Assembly: GCF_014698475.1 (NCBI RefSeq)
Contig: NZ_JACJTB010000005.1
Span: 62,001-126,000, forward strand
Length of the DNA: 64,000 nucleotides
Reading direction: 5' to 3'
DNA from: Nostoc spongiaeforme FACHB-130
GTDB taxonomy: Bacteria; Cyanobacteriota; Cyanobacteriia; Cyanobacteriales; Nostocaceae
Both the position numbers and the translations under genes were made by a program. Within the stretch, counting starts at the first letter, position 1. Every line of letters starts with the position of its first letter. Below the pieces are notes generated by a model that saw only the letters and a list, made by a program, of their open reading frames with translations, ran no database searches and was not told the DNA's origin. Positions 18,548 to 27,019 of this stretch are shown piece after piece.

Positions 18548-19516
18548 CTATACCCCTACATCCCTATAAGGCCAAAATCCCATATACGCTTTGGCTTCTA
18601 AAGGTAATCCTGGCTGGTAAACAATTTTAGTGCAGAGTGTGTAATTAGCAGATTTATCTTGTTTTGAAAACTCTGGCCAAGCTAGAACTGCTTTACTTTT
18701 ATCAGAACTGCATAAACCTTGGCTAATTAAGTAATTATAGAAGGAATACCAACGTTTATTATGTTGTGGCAAACCCAAAAGATAGCATTCTAAACCGATT
18801 CTTGGTAAGACGCGATCGCCCATATCATAACTCAAAACAATATTATCTATAAATGGCGAAATATTCTTAATCACTTCATCTAGTTCATCAACATCACCTG
18901 TCCAGCCAATATCAACTAAATAATGACTAATTTGATGATGCAGTAACCCATTAACATTTAATCTTAAAATATCAGACCAACGTGACAACATCGCTGCTAC
19001 ACAAATTATCTTTGCACCTTCAGGTAAAGTATCAAAACATATTTGTATATTCTTTGATATTTGCGGCGTAATCTTTTGTTCACCAAGCAAACGCTTCGCC
19101 ATCTCTAACAATAGTTGATGATTCCAGTTAACATCGAGGTTTAATACTAAAAATATTCCTGGATTTGGTATATCAGAAATTCTCCCATCTACATCAAATT
19201 CCAGCCCTATTTCCATTAATCTTTGATTAAGGAAAGAATCAGATATACACCATTCCCAGCATATATCCTGCAATCTCTTCCAGACAGGGTAATTCAGAAA
19301 GTGTTGAGGTAAATGAACATCAGGATTAAAAACAATCGTTGAGAAATCTACTTGAGATTGGTTTGCAGCTAACCGACATTCTAAAAGTGCATTGCTAAGA
19401 GGAGGAAGAGTTTGAACTAAACTATCAATATTAGAGAAAATTTCGCCGGAAATCACCTCCGAACCAAGTTTTGCAGCTAATATTTTTAGGTTACTTTGTA
19501 CAGCAACAATCATCAT
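18548..19516 (-). CDS. Unknown protein of the lanthipeptide cluster
   Basis: 322 residues from the ATG at 19514-19516, which has GGA six bases upstream; a longer frame begins only at a TTG. It sits between the precursor gene and lanM on the same strand, 123 bases before lanM. The protein looks soluble, with no signal peptide or membrane helix. Notable stretches are VFNPDVHLPQHFLNYPVW, FLVLNLDVNWNHQLLLEMAK, LSYDMGDRVLPRIGLECYL and a conserved-looking end, VYQPGLPLEAKAYMGFWPY. I do not recognise the family. Placement suggests a tailoring enzyme, a precursor-binding chaperone or an immunity factor; none of these is supported by a motif. Confidence 0.75.
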   Translation of the reverse strand: MMIVAVQSNLKILAAKLGSEVISGEIFSNIDSLVQTLPPLSNALLECRLAANQSQVDFSTIVFNPDVHLPQHFLNYPVWKRLQDICWEWCISDSFLNQRLMEIGLEFDVDGRISDIPNPGIFLVLNLDVNWNHQLLLEMAKRLLGEQKITPQISKNIQICFDTLPEGAKIICVAAMLSRWSDILRLNVNGLLHHQISHYLVDIGWTGDVDELDEVIKNISPFIDNIVLSYDMGDRVLPRIGLECYLLGLPQHNKRWYSFYNYLISQGLCSSDKSKAVLAWPEFSKQDKSANYTLCTKIVYQPGLPLEAKAYMGFWPYRDVGV

Positions 19517-19586
19517 TTTTATTCCATATTCGCAATAACTTGCCAGCAAAAAGACTATTTTCTGCTGGCAAATTTTTGTTTACACC

Positions 19587-19731
19587 CAGCCGTCAATTAC
19601 CTACTTTGGTAAGCTCCACATTATGCTAAATGATGGTTATTGAAAAATATATTACTTCAGCCTAAAAAACAGTTGGCTATTGACGGCTGCTTCAGCATTT
19701 GTCTTGTTTGCTAGTTTAGGCTGTTTTTTTA
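19587..19731 (-). promoter_or_regulatory. Long-range inverted repeat after the lanthipeptide precursor gene (possible attenuator)
   Basis: CAGCCGTCAAT at 19587-19597 is perfectly complementary to ATTGACGGCTG at 19679-19689, and AAAAAACAG near 19664-19672 to CTGTTTTTT near 19717-19725. Between precursor and modification genes such structures commonly reduce read-through so that precursor mRNA is in excess. Confidence 0.5.
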
Positions 19732-20091
19732 TTACAAACTATGGCCATCACATAAGATTGTCCAACCGGAAACACACGTACTTTGGCAATCAGGTGGTAG
19801 ACCGTCATCGGTAGTGGGACGATCACCATCACAACGAACAGTGAAGCCAGATACACAAGTCGCTCCTGCCTCAATTTCAATGTTACCGTCACGTCCTACT
19901 ACCAACTCGACAAAGGTCATATTCTGTTCTTCTACAGCATCAGGTAGTTGTTCCAAATCTTCTTTAGTGATACCGAACTCTTCAGGACGACTCAATAGTT
20001 CGTGTCTGAACTCTGCATCGACAATTGCACGTTCCAGCAAATGTTCAGTGTAGTTTACAGGTGATTGAGTCAACAGATTTTGAGTAGACAT
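19732..20091 (-). CDS. lanA: Lanthipeptide precursor peptide with duplicated core
   Basis: 119 residues. The leader (about 1-77) is acidic and helical, with an NHLP-like section LLERAIVDAEFRHELLSRPE, ending EIEAGA, which fits a Gly-Ala cleavage site of the double-glycine type. The presumed core (about 78-119) contains two near-copies of one module: TCVSGFTVRCDG and TCVSGWTILCDG, joined by a linker DRPTTDDGLPPDCQS. It has five Cys and ten Ser/Thr, enough for several (methyl)lanthionine rings. GAGG eight bases before the ATG supports the start. LanM is downstream on the same strand. The precursor assignment is strong from context; the exact cleavage site is inferred. Confidence 0.9.
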   Translation of the reverse strand: MSTQNLLTQSPVNYTEHLLERAIVDAEFRHELLSRPEEFGITKEDLEQLPDAVEEQNMTFVELVVGRDGNIEIEAGATCVSGFTVRCDGDRPTTDDGLPPDCQSTCVSGWTILCDGHSL

Positions 20092-20357
20092 AAGTTTTAC
20101 CTCACAAATGATTTTTGTTTGTTGTTAGTTGGATGATTGCTCTCGGAAGTTAGCTTCTCCCTGACAATCATTAAGTAACTATCAGAGTAGTTTGTGGGAA
20201 TTATGCAACTAGGGGAAAATCTAGCAAGAATTCTCATTTTGGAACGGTTTTGCTTCATTTCAGTCACCCCAGATTCGTTAAGAATTATCAACTAAGTAAG
20301 TCGGTGGAAAAAAAACCAAACTATGTTACGAAACTTAAATTGGCTTGAAACCCTTAC

Positions 20358-20378
20358 CAATGACAAATGACAAATGAC
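20358..20378. repeat. Heptamer tandem repeat (AATGACA)
   Basis: Three consecutive AATGACA-type heptamers in the 480-base region between the lanthipeptide precursor and the penicillin-binding protein gene, another STRR family. No gene is evident in this gap. Confidence 0.6.
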
Positions 20379-20571
20379 AGCCTTCGTTAGTTATGTTTAA
20401 TTGCACCGCCCTACTTACGGTTGGTGAGATGATGTACAGTGACGCATTAAATGGTGTCGAGACAAATTCCTGTCATCGAGTTAAGCCTTACCTACTTTGG
20501 GCTGATAATTATTGGTATTAGTAGAGGTAAGTTTCCGTCTTACTTTTAAGCTTATAGAACTAGCCTGTGAG

Positions 20572-22842
20572 CTATCTAGCAATTCTCCCCATATACCTCC
20601 CCCACAGTTGAGCAGCTTGGGCGCTGCTACCGTAAGTGGGGGAATTATTATCATTTCCTAGCCAGATACCTGTGACTAATCGACGGCTAGGAATAAACCC
20701 AATAAACCAAAGGTCAACGTTTTTATCAGTTGTTCCTGTTTTACCAGCTTCTCCCAAACCAATTGACGCACTCCGTCCTGTACCTCTTGTAACTACGCCT
20801 CGCATTAAGGTAGTCATTTCATCAGCTACTTCTGTAGACAGAACTCGCTTGTTAGCTTCACGGTTTTGGTCAAAAGAATAAATCACACGACAAGTTTTTA
20901 AATCTTTACGATCCTTGCAATCACCACTGTCGAGAATGCGGCTAATGGCGTGGGGAGGATTCCACATACCTCTATTCCCAATTGCACCAAAAGCCCCGGT
21001 CATTTCTAAAACGTTTACCACACTTTGACCCAATACCAAACCAGGAACCGGATCAAGTTGTGACTTTACCCCCAATTTCTGAGCCATTGTCACAACTTTA
21101 TTTAAACCAACTTCGCGGGCGACTCGCAAAGCAATCGGATTTTCAGACAGTGCCAAACCCGTGGCAATATCTAAACTGACATCAGCACCAGAACGGCAAG
21201 GTTTATAAGTAAAACCCTGCCAAGGCAAAGGGGCGCAAGAATAAGTTTTATAGGGGGAAATTCCTTGTTGTAGGGCTGCGGCGTAGGCAAAAATTTTAAA
21301 GGTAGAACCTGGTTGTCTTTTGGCTTGGAAAGCACGATTAAATTGACTTTTGCGGTAATCAGTACCACCCACCATTGCCAAAATACTACCTGTTTTGGAA
21401 TCTAAAGTAACGATCGCCCCTTGGGAAAAACGCAAGCTTGAACCTTCATTATTCACAGAATTTCGCAGTGAGGCTTCAGCTTGGGCTTGAATTGCTGGGT
21501 CAAGTTGGGTTTCAATGATGTAGTTTCCTTCCCTAGCTGCACCTTCTCCTAAGATTGAGTCGAGTTCTTGAAAAACATAATTATAAAAATAAGGTGCAAT
21601 AGTTTTGGCTTGCTGTTCGCACACTTTCGGGCTGACTTGCACTGTAGAACGTCTCGCCCGGTTTGCATCTTCTTGGGATATCTTGCCCATTTCCAACATC
21701 CGCTTAATTACACGGTTGCGGTAATCAGCAGCTTCTAGTTTATTGAGGCCGTCACCACAAAAATCAAACGCATTGGGCGCAGGTAAAATACCCACTAACG
21801 TTGCGGCTTCGGCTAAGGTGAGTTCTTTGGCTGACTTCTCAAAGTAATACTTAGCCGCATCTTCAAAACCTGAAGTATCTCCGCCCAAAAACACGCGATT
21901 TAAGTAAGTCAGCAAAATGTAATCTTTGCTATAAAAAGTTTCTAACTTCAGTGCCACAATAGCTTCACGCAATTTTCGTCCCAGGGAGTCTTGGGAACCA
22001 ACGTAATCACGGAATAAACTCCGAGCGACCTGTTGGGTAACTGTACTCGCTCCTTGCTGTAAATCACCACTGCGGCTATTAATTAAGACTGCCCGTAAAA
22101 TCCCCAAGGGGTCTACACCAACGTGCCAGTAGTAACGGCTATCTTCTGAAGCGACGACTGCATTAGCCAAATAAGGGCCAAAGTCTTGCAGGTTCTTCAT
22201 ATCTACGTGAGAAGTTGTTCTTGGTTCACGTAGAGGCGTTGAACCATCACGGGCATAAACTATAACTGGGGCGCGAGTGGCTGTCGGTAAAGGTCGAACG
22301 GAAAACTTCAGCCATTCCACACCAATGACCAAGGCTAACAAAGCACTGGCACCAGCAACACCATAGCCTGCCCAGGTTGCAGCTTTGACATACAGTGCTG
22401 GTGGATCTACATATTGCAATCTGACTGATGCTGCTAGTTCTGGCGGCCCTAGAGTGATGATATCGCCATGCCGCAGTTCTAAAGAAGTCAGCCGCCGTTT
22501 CCCTAGATAAATCCCATTGGTTGAGTTTTCATCTCGAATTACGAATACAGGTTTGCGTTGGGTAGAGTCCCGCGACAAAGACAGATGAATTTGGCTGACA
22601 ACTGGGTTACGAACGACGATATCGCAAGATTTAGAACTGCGTCCTAGAATATAGCGATCGCCTAACAATGGGTAGACCTCCGCCTTATCCGCCCCTGCAT
22701 CCTGTACCCAAAGTTCCGGTACTCTAGCATTTGGCTTCAGTGCCAGCTTGGAAAAATCGACCCTAGCTTGAATTGTATGTACGGCTTGAGTCAGTTGACC
22801 AAGTATAGTTTGTGGCTTTTGGGGAGGTTGGGGAGAATTCAT
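20572..22842 (-). CDS. FHA-domain class A penicillin-binding protein (transglycosylase/transpeptidase)
   Basis: Bifunctional peptidoglycan synthase. A cytoplasmic N-terminal FHA domain (about 60-140: YILGRSSKSCDIVVRNPVVS, then NSTNGIYL) binds phosphothreonine; a single membrane helix follows at about 155-175. The GT51 glycosyltransferase shows EDSRYYWHVGVDPLG and GASTVTQQ. The transpeptidase has SxxK as PGSTFK (about 512-517), SEN (about 567) and KTGTT (about 700). All catalytic residues are present, and 756 residues is normal for this cyanobacterial FHA-PBP fusion. The FHA part implies control by a Ser/Thr kinase. It is transcribed alone as far as spacing shows. The activity is confident; the specific role (lateral wall, septum or heterocyst) cannot be told. 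Confidence 0.96.
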   Translation of the reverse strand: MNSPQPPQKPQTILGQLTQAVHTIQARVDFSKLALKPNARVPELWVQDAGADKAEVYPLLGDRYILGRSSKSCDIVVRNPVVSQIHLSLSRDSTQRKPVFVIRDENSTNGIYLGKRRLTSLELRHGDIITLGPPELAASVRLQYVDPPALYVKAATWAGYGVAGASALLALVIGVEWLKFSVRPLPTATRAPVIVYARDGSTPLREPRTTSHVDMKNLQDFGPYLANAVVASEDSRYYWHVGVDPLGILRAVLINSRSGDLQQGASTVTQQVARSLFRDYVGSQDSLGRKLREAIVALKLETFYSKDYILLTYLNRVFLGGDTSGFEDAAKYYFEKSAKELTLAEAATLVGILPAPNAFDFCGDGLNKLEAADYRNRVIKRMLEMGKISQEDANRARRSTVQVSPKVCEQQAKTIAPYFYNYVFQELDSILGEGAAREGNYIIETQLDPAIQAQAEASLRNSVNNEGSSLRFSQGAIVTLDSKTGSILAMVGGTDYRKSQFNRAFQAKRQPGSTFKIFAYAAALQQGISPYKTYSCAPLPWQGFTYKPCRSGADVSLDIATGLALSENPIALRVAREVGLNKVVTMAQKLGVKSQLDPVPGLVLGQSVVNVLEMTGAFGAIGNRGMWNPPHAISRILDSGDCKDRKDLKTCRVIYSFDQNREANKRVLSTEVADEMTTLMRGVVTRGTGRSASIGLGEAGKTGTTDKNVDLWFIGFIPSRRLVTGIWLGNDNNSPTYGSSAQAAQLWGRYMGRIAR

Positions 22843-23097
22843 CGGCTATTAGATCACGATTATTTAAGAGTGAAGAATCGGCGAATGGCGATTTCCTGAC
22901 AGGTCTTTCACCATTTTACTCATAAGCCACAGCAGAAGTTGGGACAATTCCGCATCATTGCGCCTTGAGCCACATTTGTCAATCAGCTTAACAATCCAAG
23001 GCGATGTATTGAAGTTACACTACACCTAGCGATCGCATCAAAAATCACGTTGGCTGAGTCAAGTGAAGAGAATGCCAGTGCGATCGCCCAATTCAAT

Positions 23098-25827
23098 TTA
23101 TTGATTATGTTGCTGACAAATAGCCAGATTTTCACGAAAAGTAATTGTGCTAGGATGACTTACCCCTAAACTCAGTTCCGCAATTTGCAAAGCCTTCTGG
23201 AACAGTGGTTCGGCTTTACCGTACTTGCTTTGGGAATAGTAGAGTTTAGCCAAATTATAATAACTGGTGGCAACATCAGGATGTTGTTCTCCCAGCAGTT
23301 GTTGATAAAGTTGCAAAGCTTGCAGGTACAGTGGCTCCGCTTCGCTGTACCTGCCTTGATAATAATAGAATAGAGCTAAATTATTGTAACTGATGGCAAC
23401 ATCAGGATGTTGTTCTCCCAGCAGTTGTTGATAAAGTTGCAAAGCTTGCAGGTACAGTGGCTCCGCTTCGCTGTACCTGCCTTGGGAATCGTAGAGTTCT
23501 GCCAAATTATAGTAACTGGAGGCAACATCAGGATGTTGTTTTCCCAGCAGTTGTTGCCGCAGTTGCAAAGCCTGCAGGTATAGGGCTTCCGCTTCGCTGT
23601 ACCTGCTTTGAGAATAGTAGAGTTTAGCCAAATTATTGTAACTGGTGGCGACATGTGGATGTTGTTCTCCCAGCAGTTGTTGTGTTAGTTGCAAAGCTTT
23701 CTGTAACAGTGGTTCGGCTTCGCTGTACCTGCCTTGGGAATAGTAGAGTTTTGCCAAACTATTGTAACTGGTGGCAACATGTGGATGTTGTTCTCCCAGC
23801 AGTTGTTGCCACAGTTGCAAAGCCTTCTGTAACAGTGGTTCGGCTTCGCTGTACTTGCCTTGGGAATCGTAGAGTAGAGCCAAATTATTGTAACTGGCGG
23901 CGACATCAGGATGTTGTTCTCCCAGCAGTTGTTGCCGTAGTTGCAAAGCTTTCTGGTACAGTGGCTCGGCTTCGCTGTACCTGCCTTGGTAATTGTAGAG
24001 TGCTGCCAAATTATTGTAACACATGGCGATATGTTGATGTTGTTCTCCCAGCAGTTGTTGATAAAGTTGCAAAGCCTGCTGGTACAGTGATTCGGCTTCG
24101 TTGTACCTACCTTGGTAATTGTAGAGTAGAGCTAAATTATTGTAACTGGAGGCGACATCAGGATGTAGTTCTCCCAGCAGTTGTTGCCGCAGTTGCAAAG
24201 CCTGCTGGTAAAGTGGCTCGGCTTCGCTGTACCTGCCTTGGTAATTGTAAAGTAGAGCTAAATTATTGTAACACATGGCGACATGTGGATGTTGTTCTCC
24301 CAGCAGTTGTTGATAAAGTTGCAAAGCCTTTTGGTACAGTGGTTCGGCTTCGCTGTACCTGCCTTGGGATTCGTAGAGTCCTGCCAAATTATTGTAACTG
24401 GTGGCGACTGAGGGATGTTGTTCTCCGAAGCGTTCTTTTGCCACTGATACACATTGCTCTCGCCAAGGTAAAGCTTGGGCGTAAGCTCCCTGACTTTCAT
24501 AAAATCTACTCAAGCCCACAAATGGCCAAATTAAATCTTCATCACTTAACCAAGCGTGGTAAGCCTTGGCAGCTTCAGCAAGGTGGCGAATAATGGGAGT
24601 AAATGTAGTAATGTCTTCCAATACAGGTTTTTGAGGAATTGCTTGCGCTACTTCTACCATCGCCGCGCAGTAATTATATTTTTGCTCATCAGCAACGGCT
24701 AAGTTGTTTTGCTTATCTCTAAAAAACTCTTGAATCAGTCGATGTAACCGATAACTATCTTCACCTTGGATTAAATGCAAGTTTTCTAATTCAACTCTCG
24801 CATCTTCCAATGCTTCAGCATCTTTCTCTTTTGCCACACTTTCTACCAAATTCCAAGGAATCGGAACCAAAGCAAATAAACTGAGTAAACAACCTAAATG
24901 TTGAGCAGGTTCACTTAATTCTGCCCAACTCAATTCAAAAGCTGCGGCTACTCCTCGTTTTACATTAAGTGTCCAAGTAGGGTCATTTTCATCAACTACT
25001 AAAGAAGGATGAGCTAATCCTTTTTCTTCTAACCGTCGCAACATCTGGGCTAAATTTATCTTGCGTTTTTTTACATACCTTCCAACTAATTGCAAAGCTA
25101 AGGGCAAATAACCTAAACGCTGACAAAGTTCTTGAGCCTTTGCCGATTCTTGCTTTACTTTATCTTCCCCAATTAATTGATTGAGTAATAACAGTGCATC
25201 GCTTTCTTGTAAAACTTCTAAAAATAAAGAACCAGCTAAATCTAATTTGAGTCGCGTGGTAATAATTACCTTAAACTGAGATGGTTGGGGTGGTAGGTAG
25301 GGTTTTATCCCACCATAATTTGTCACATCATCTAACACTATGAGTGTGTTTCCCTTCCGCCAATGTTGCCAACACCAACGCACTCGCTCTGGTAATTCTA
25401 AATCATCAGGAATTGGCAAACCTAAATCTGTTCTGGCAAATTGTACAATTTGCAAACCAATATCTTCTGCTCTTCCTTGTAGCCAACAAATTCCACCAGG
25501 GTAACTCTGTAATTGTAAATGCAGCAGCGAATACTGGATTGCTAATTCAGTTTTCCCCACGCCCCCCATACCTTCCACAGCCGCAATGACTACTTCATCA
25601 TTACGTTGCAACTGTTGATAGAGACGTTTTAATTTTCCCTCTCTTCCGACAAATTTATCTGTGTTACTTTTAGGAATGTTTTGCGGAAATCCAGTGGGTT
25701 TAGGAATATTATCTAAATTATTAACTGTTTGATAAATCTGGGTAATATCTTTGATTGTAATATTGCCACCGACTTGTAAATTTTCAAGTTTTACTTGTAC
25801 AACTTCAGAGTCTGGCTCATTAATCAT
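23098..25827 (-). CDS. NLR-like STAND ATPase: amyloid-like motif, NB-ARC, ten TPRs
   Basis: 909 residues. A short N-terminal beta-prone motif (about 9-30, VVQVKLENLQVGGNITIKDI) is followed by an NB-ARC ATPase with Walker A GMGGVGKT (86-93), Walker B LIVLDDV (162-168), VIITTR and GYLPLAL (239-245), then a winged-helix region ending LHRLIQEFFRDKQ. From about residue 471 there are ten almost identical 42-residue kinesin-light-chain-type TPRs. The architecture is that of bacterial NLR-like signalling proteins: sensor repeats, an oligomerising switch and an N-terminal adaptor motif that recruits a separate effector. The small gene 99 bases upstream is the candidate effector. A defence or cell-death role is inferred; ligand and activity are unknown. 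Confidence 0.88.
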   Translation of the reverse strand: MINEPDSEVVQVKLENLQVGGNITIKDITQIYQTVNNLDNIPKPTGFPQNIPKSNTDKFVGREGKLKRLYQQLQRNDEVVIAAVEGMGGVGKTELAIQYSLLHLQLQSYPGGICWLQGRAEDIGLQIVQFARTDLGLPIPDDLELPERVRWCWQHWRKGNTLIVLDDVTNYGGIKPYLPPQPSQFKVIITTRLKLDLAGSLFLEVLQESDALLLLNQLIGEDKVKQESAKAQELCQRLGYLPLALQLVGRYVKKRKINLAQMLRRLEEKGLAHPSLVVDENDPTWTLNVKRGVAAAFELSWAELSEPAQHLGCLLSLFALVPIPWNLVESVAKEKDAEALEDARVELENLHLIQGEDSYRLHRLIQEFFRDKQNNLAVADEQKYNYCAAMVEVAQAIPQKPVLEDITTFTPIIRHLAEAAKAYHAWLSDEDLIWPFVGLSRFYESQGAYAQALPWREQCVSVAKERFGEQHPSVATSYNNLAGLYESQGRYSEAEPLYQKALQLYQQLLGEQHPHVAMCYNNLALLYNYQGRYSEAEPLYQQALQLRQQLLGELHPDVASSYNNLALLYNYQGRYNEAESLYQQALQLYQQLLGEQHQHIAMCYNNLAALYNYQGRYSEAEPLYQKALQLRQQLLGEQHPDVAASYNNLALLYDSQGKYSEAEPLLQKALQLWQQLLGEQHPHVATSYNSLAKLYYSQGRYSEAEPLLQKALQLTQQLLGEQHPHVATSYNNLAKLYYSQSRYSEAEALYLQALQLRQQLLGKQHPDVASSYYNLAELYDSQGRYSEAEPLYLQALQLYQQLLGEQHPDVAISYNNLALFYYYQGRYSEAEPLYLQALQLYQQLLGEQHPDVATSYYNLAKLYYSQSKYGKAEPLFQKALQIAELSLGVSHPSTITFRENLAICQQHNQ
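23158..24417. repeat. Ten tandem 126-bp repeats encoding TPRs
   Basis: The repeats code for ten 42-residue units starting HP(S/H/D)VA and ending QQLLGEQ. DNA identity between units is very high, so unequal recombination could change the copy number. The unit is coding, not a CRISPR repeat. Confidence 0.9.
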
Positions 25828-25860
25828 AATTTTAAACTAGAATATGGCATTACATTATGA

Positions 25861-25899
25861 GGCTTTTGTTGGGTTTCGCTATCGCTCCACCCAACCTAC
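25861..25899. repeat. Dispersed hairpin repeat between NLR and effector genes
   Basis: GTTGGGT (25868-25874) pairs with ACCCAAC (25889-25895) in a sequence of the common Nostoc type GGCTTTTGTTGGGTTTCGCT. A related copy is at 26495-26568, so repeats lie on both sides of the effector gene. Confidence 0.6.
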
Positions 25900-25926
25900 A
25901 AACTGTGATAAATTGCAAATTATGAA

Positions 25927-26391
25927 TTATCTTTCAACGTCTTGGTTTAAGTTACTCACATCAATGTTTTTAGCTTTTACTTGTTTAACGTTTACTTGCT
26001 CAACAGAACCATCTCCCGCAACTTTTTGAGTGAGGTCTTTTAGTGTTAAACCCTCAGTGAGTTCAATTTCACTCAAAACTACTTGACGAATAGTTGCATC
26101 TTGTGATTTTAGCTGTTCAACTAGTTCTTTCAATTTATTGGCAAATTCTGGATCTGCATCCATTTGAGTTTGCAATTCATCTTGTAGCTTTTCTTTATTT
26201 TTGTCTGTGGGATCATTTTCGGCTCGTTTGAGTAAGCCTTCTGTTCCCTCTGCTTTAAACTTTTCACGAATGGTATCTACTAGTTTCGCAAATGTATCAG
26301 TCGCACCTTTGCCTAAAGCTTTACCACTTTCTTTGATTGCTTCCGAGAAAAATAGAGAGACAATCACTGCTGCTGTTAAAGGTTCTACCAT
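25927..26391 (-). CDS. Small NLR-associated effector candidate with helical domain and C-terminal amyloid-like motif
   Basis: 154 residues from the ATG at 26389-26391 (an 18-residue upstream extension is poorly supported). Residues 1-100 are helical, opening with a hydrophobic, Gly-containing segment MVEPLTAAVIVSLFFSEAIK, followed by SGKALGKGATDTFAKLV and amphipathic helices; this resembles the Bell (bacterial HeLo-like) domains predicted to permeabilise membranes. The C-terminus (about 130-150, VEQVNVKQVKAKNIDVSNLN) is a short beta-prone motif similar to the N-terminus of the adjacent NLR protein. Both genes are on the same strand. Effector-by-amyloid-templating is an inference from this architecture; the helical domain identity is tentative. 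Confidence 0.7.
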   Translation of the reverse strand: MVEPLTAAVIVSLFFSEAIKESGKALGKGATDTFAKLVDTIREKFKAEGTEGLLKRAENDPTDKNKEKLQDELQTQMDADPEFANKLKELVEQLKSQDATIRQVVLSEIELTEGLTLKDLTQKVAGDGSVEQVNVKQVKAKNIDVSNLNQDVER

Positions 26392-27019
26392 AAGCTTGTA
26401 CTTAAATGGAGTAGTAACAAAGTAGTATACAAACTTACTGTACAAGTTTTCGGATTTTGAAGCGATCGCAAATGGCTAAAAATTATAACTAGTATAGGTT
26501 GGGTTGAAGAATGAAACTTAACACACATAGGCTTTTGTTGGGTTTTGAGATCGCTCCAACTAACCTACATTTCTTCTTCAGTGAATCAAAAAGGTAGTTT
26601 TGAGCATTATTTGGAGGATGCTTCAGTAGCTCAAATAACAAAGGTGGAAATTGTTGAACTAGTTTATAAAATATCGAATCTCGTCGCATAAAAAATTTTA
26701 ATATTTATCAGTAAAATATTTAGCCATCTAGATTTTGTCTGAAATAAGTTATTTGGTTTACATTGATAAATTTCTGATTTTTATCTATGTATCTCTGACT
26801 CTATCTGGAGTTAGTTATCAGATGACTACAATTTTTTGATGATTTTTTGTATTTTAAACAACGAATTTGCTTCAGTAAAATTATTGAAATCAATATTTTT
26901 TAGGAGAGATAACTAAATTTTCTAGCATAAATAAACATCAGCTTTTAGGATGATTTTTTAAATTTAATTGTTTGGTTTAATGGGGCGAGTGTTCTGTTTC
27001 CGTTGAGGTTAAGTTCATA
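26392..27019. other. Gene-free stretch
   Basis: 628 AT-rich bases. It holds a HIP1 site near 26463 and a repeat element at 26495-26568 whose ends (TAGGTTGGGTT and AACTAACCTA) are imperfect inverted copies. The remainder shows nothing that I can support; the frame at 26489-26689 lacks coding character. Confidence 0.6.

Noticed and set aside
20097-20291. 64-codon minus-strand frame just upstream of the lanthipeptide precursor
   Set aside because: No ribosome site or protein character; it lies where the precursor promoter and leader should be.
23158-24417. Possible CRISPR-like regular repeat
   Set aside because: The unit is 126 bp, continuous without spacers and in frame with TPRs.
23655-24593. 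Long plus-strand frame opposite the TPR array (312 codons)
   Set aside because: It is open only because the 126-bp repeats repeat the same stop-free antisense frame; the product is a Cys/Val/Leu-rich repeat of no known type.
26489-26689. 66-codon minus-strand frame in the effector upstream region
   Set aside because: It overlaps a dispersed repeat, with no ribosome site and no conserved-looking segment.
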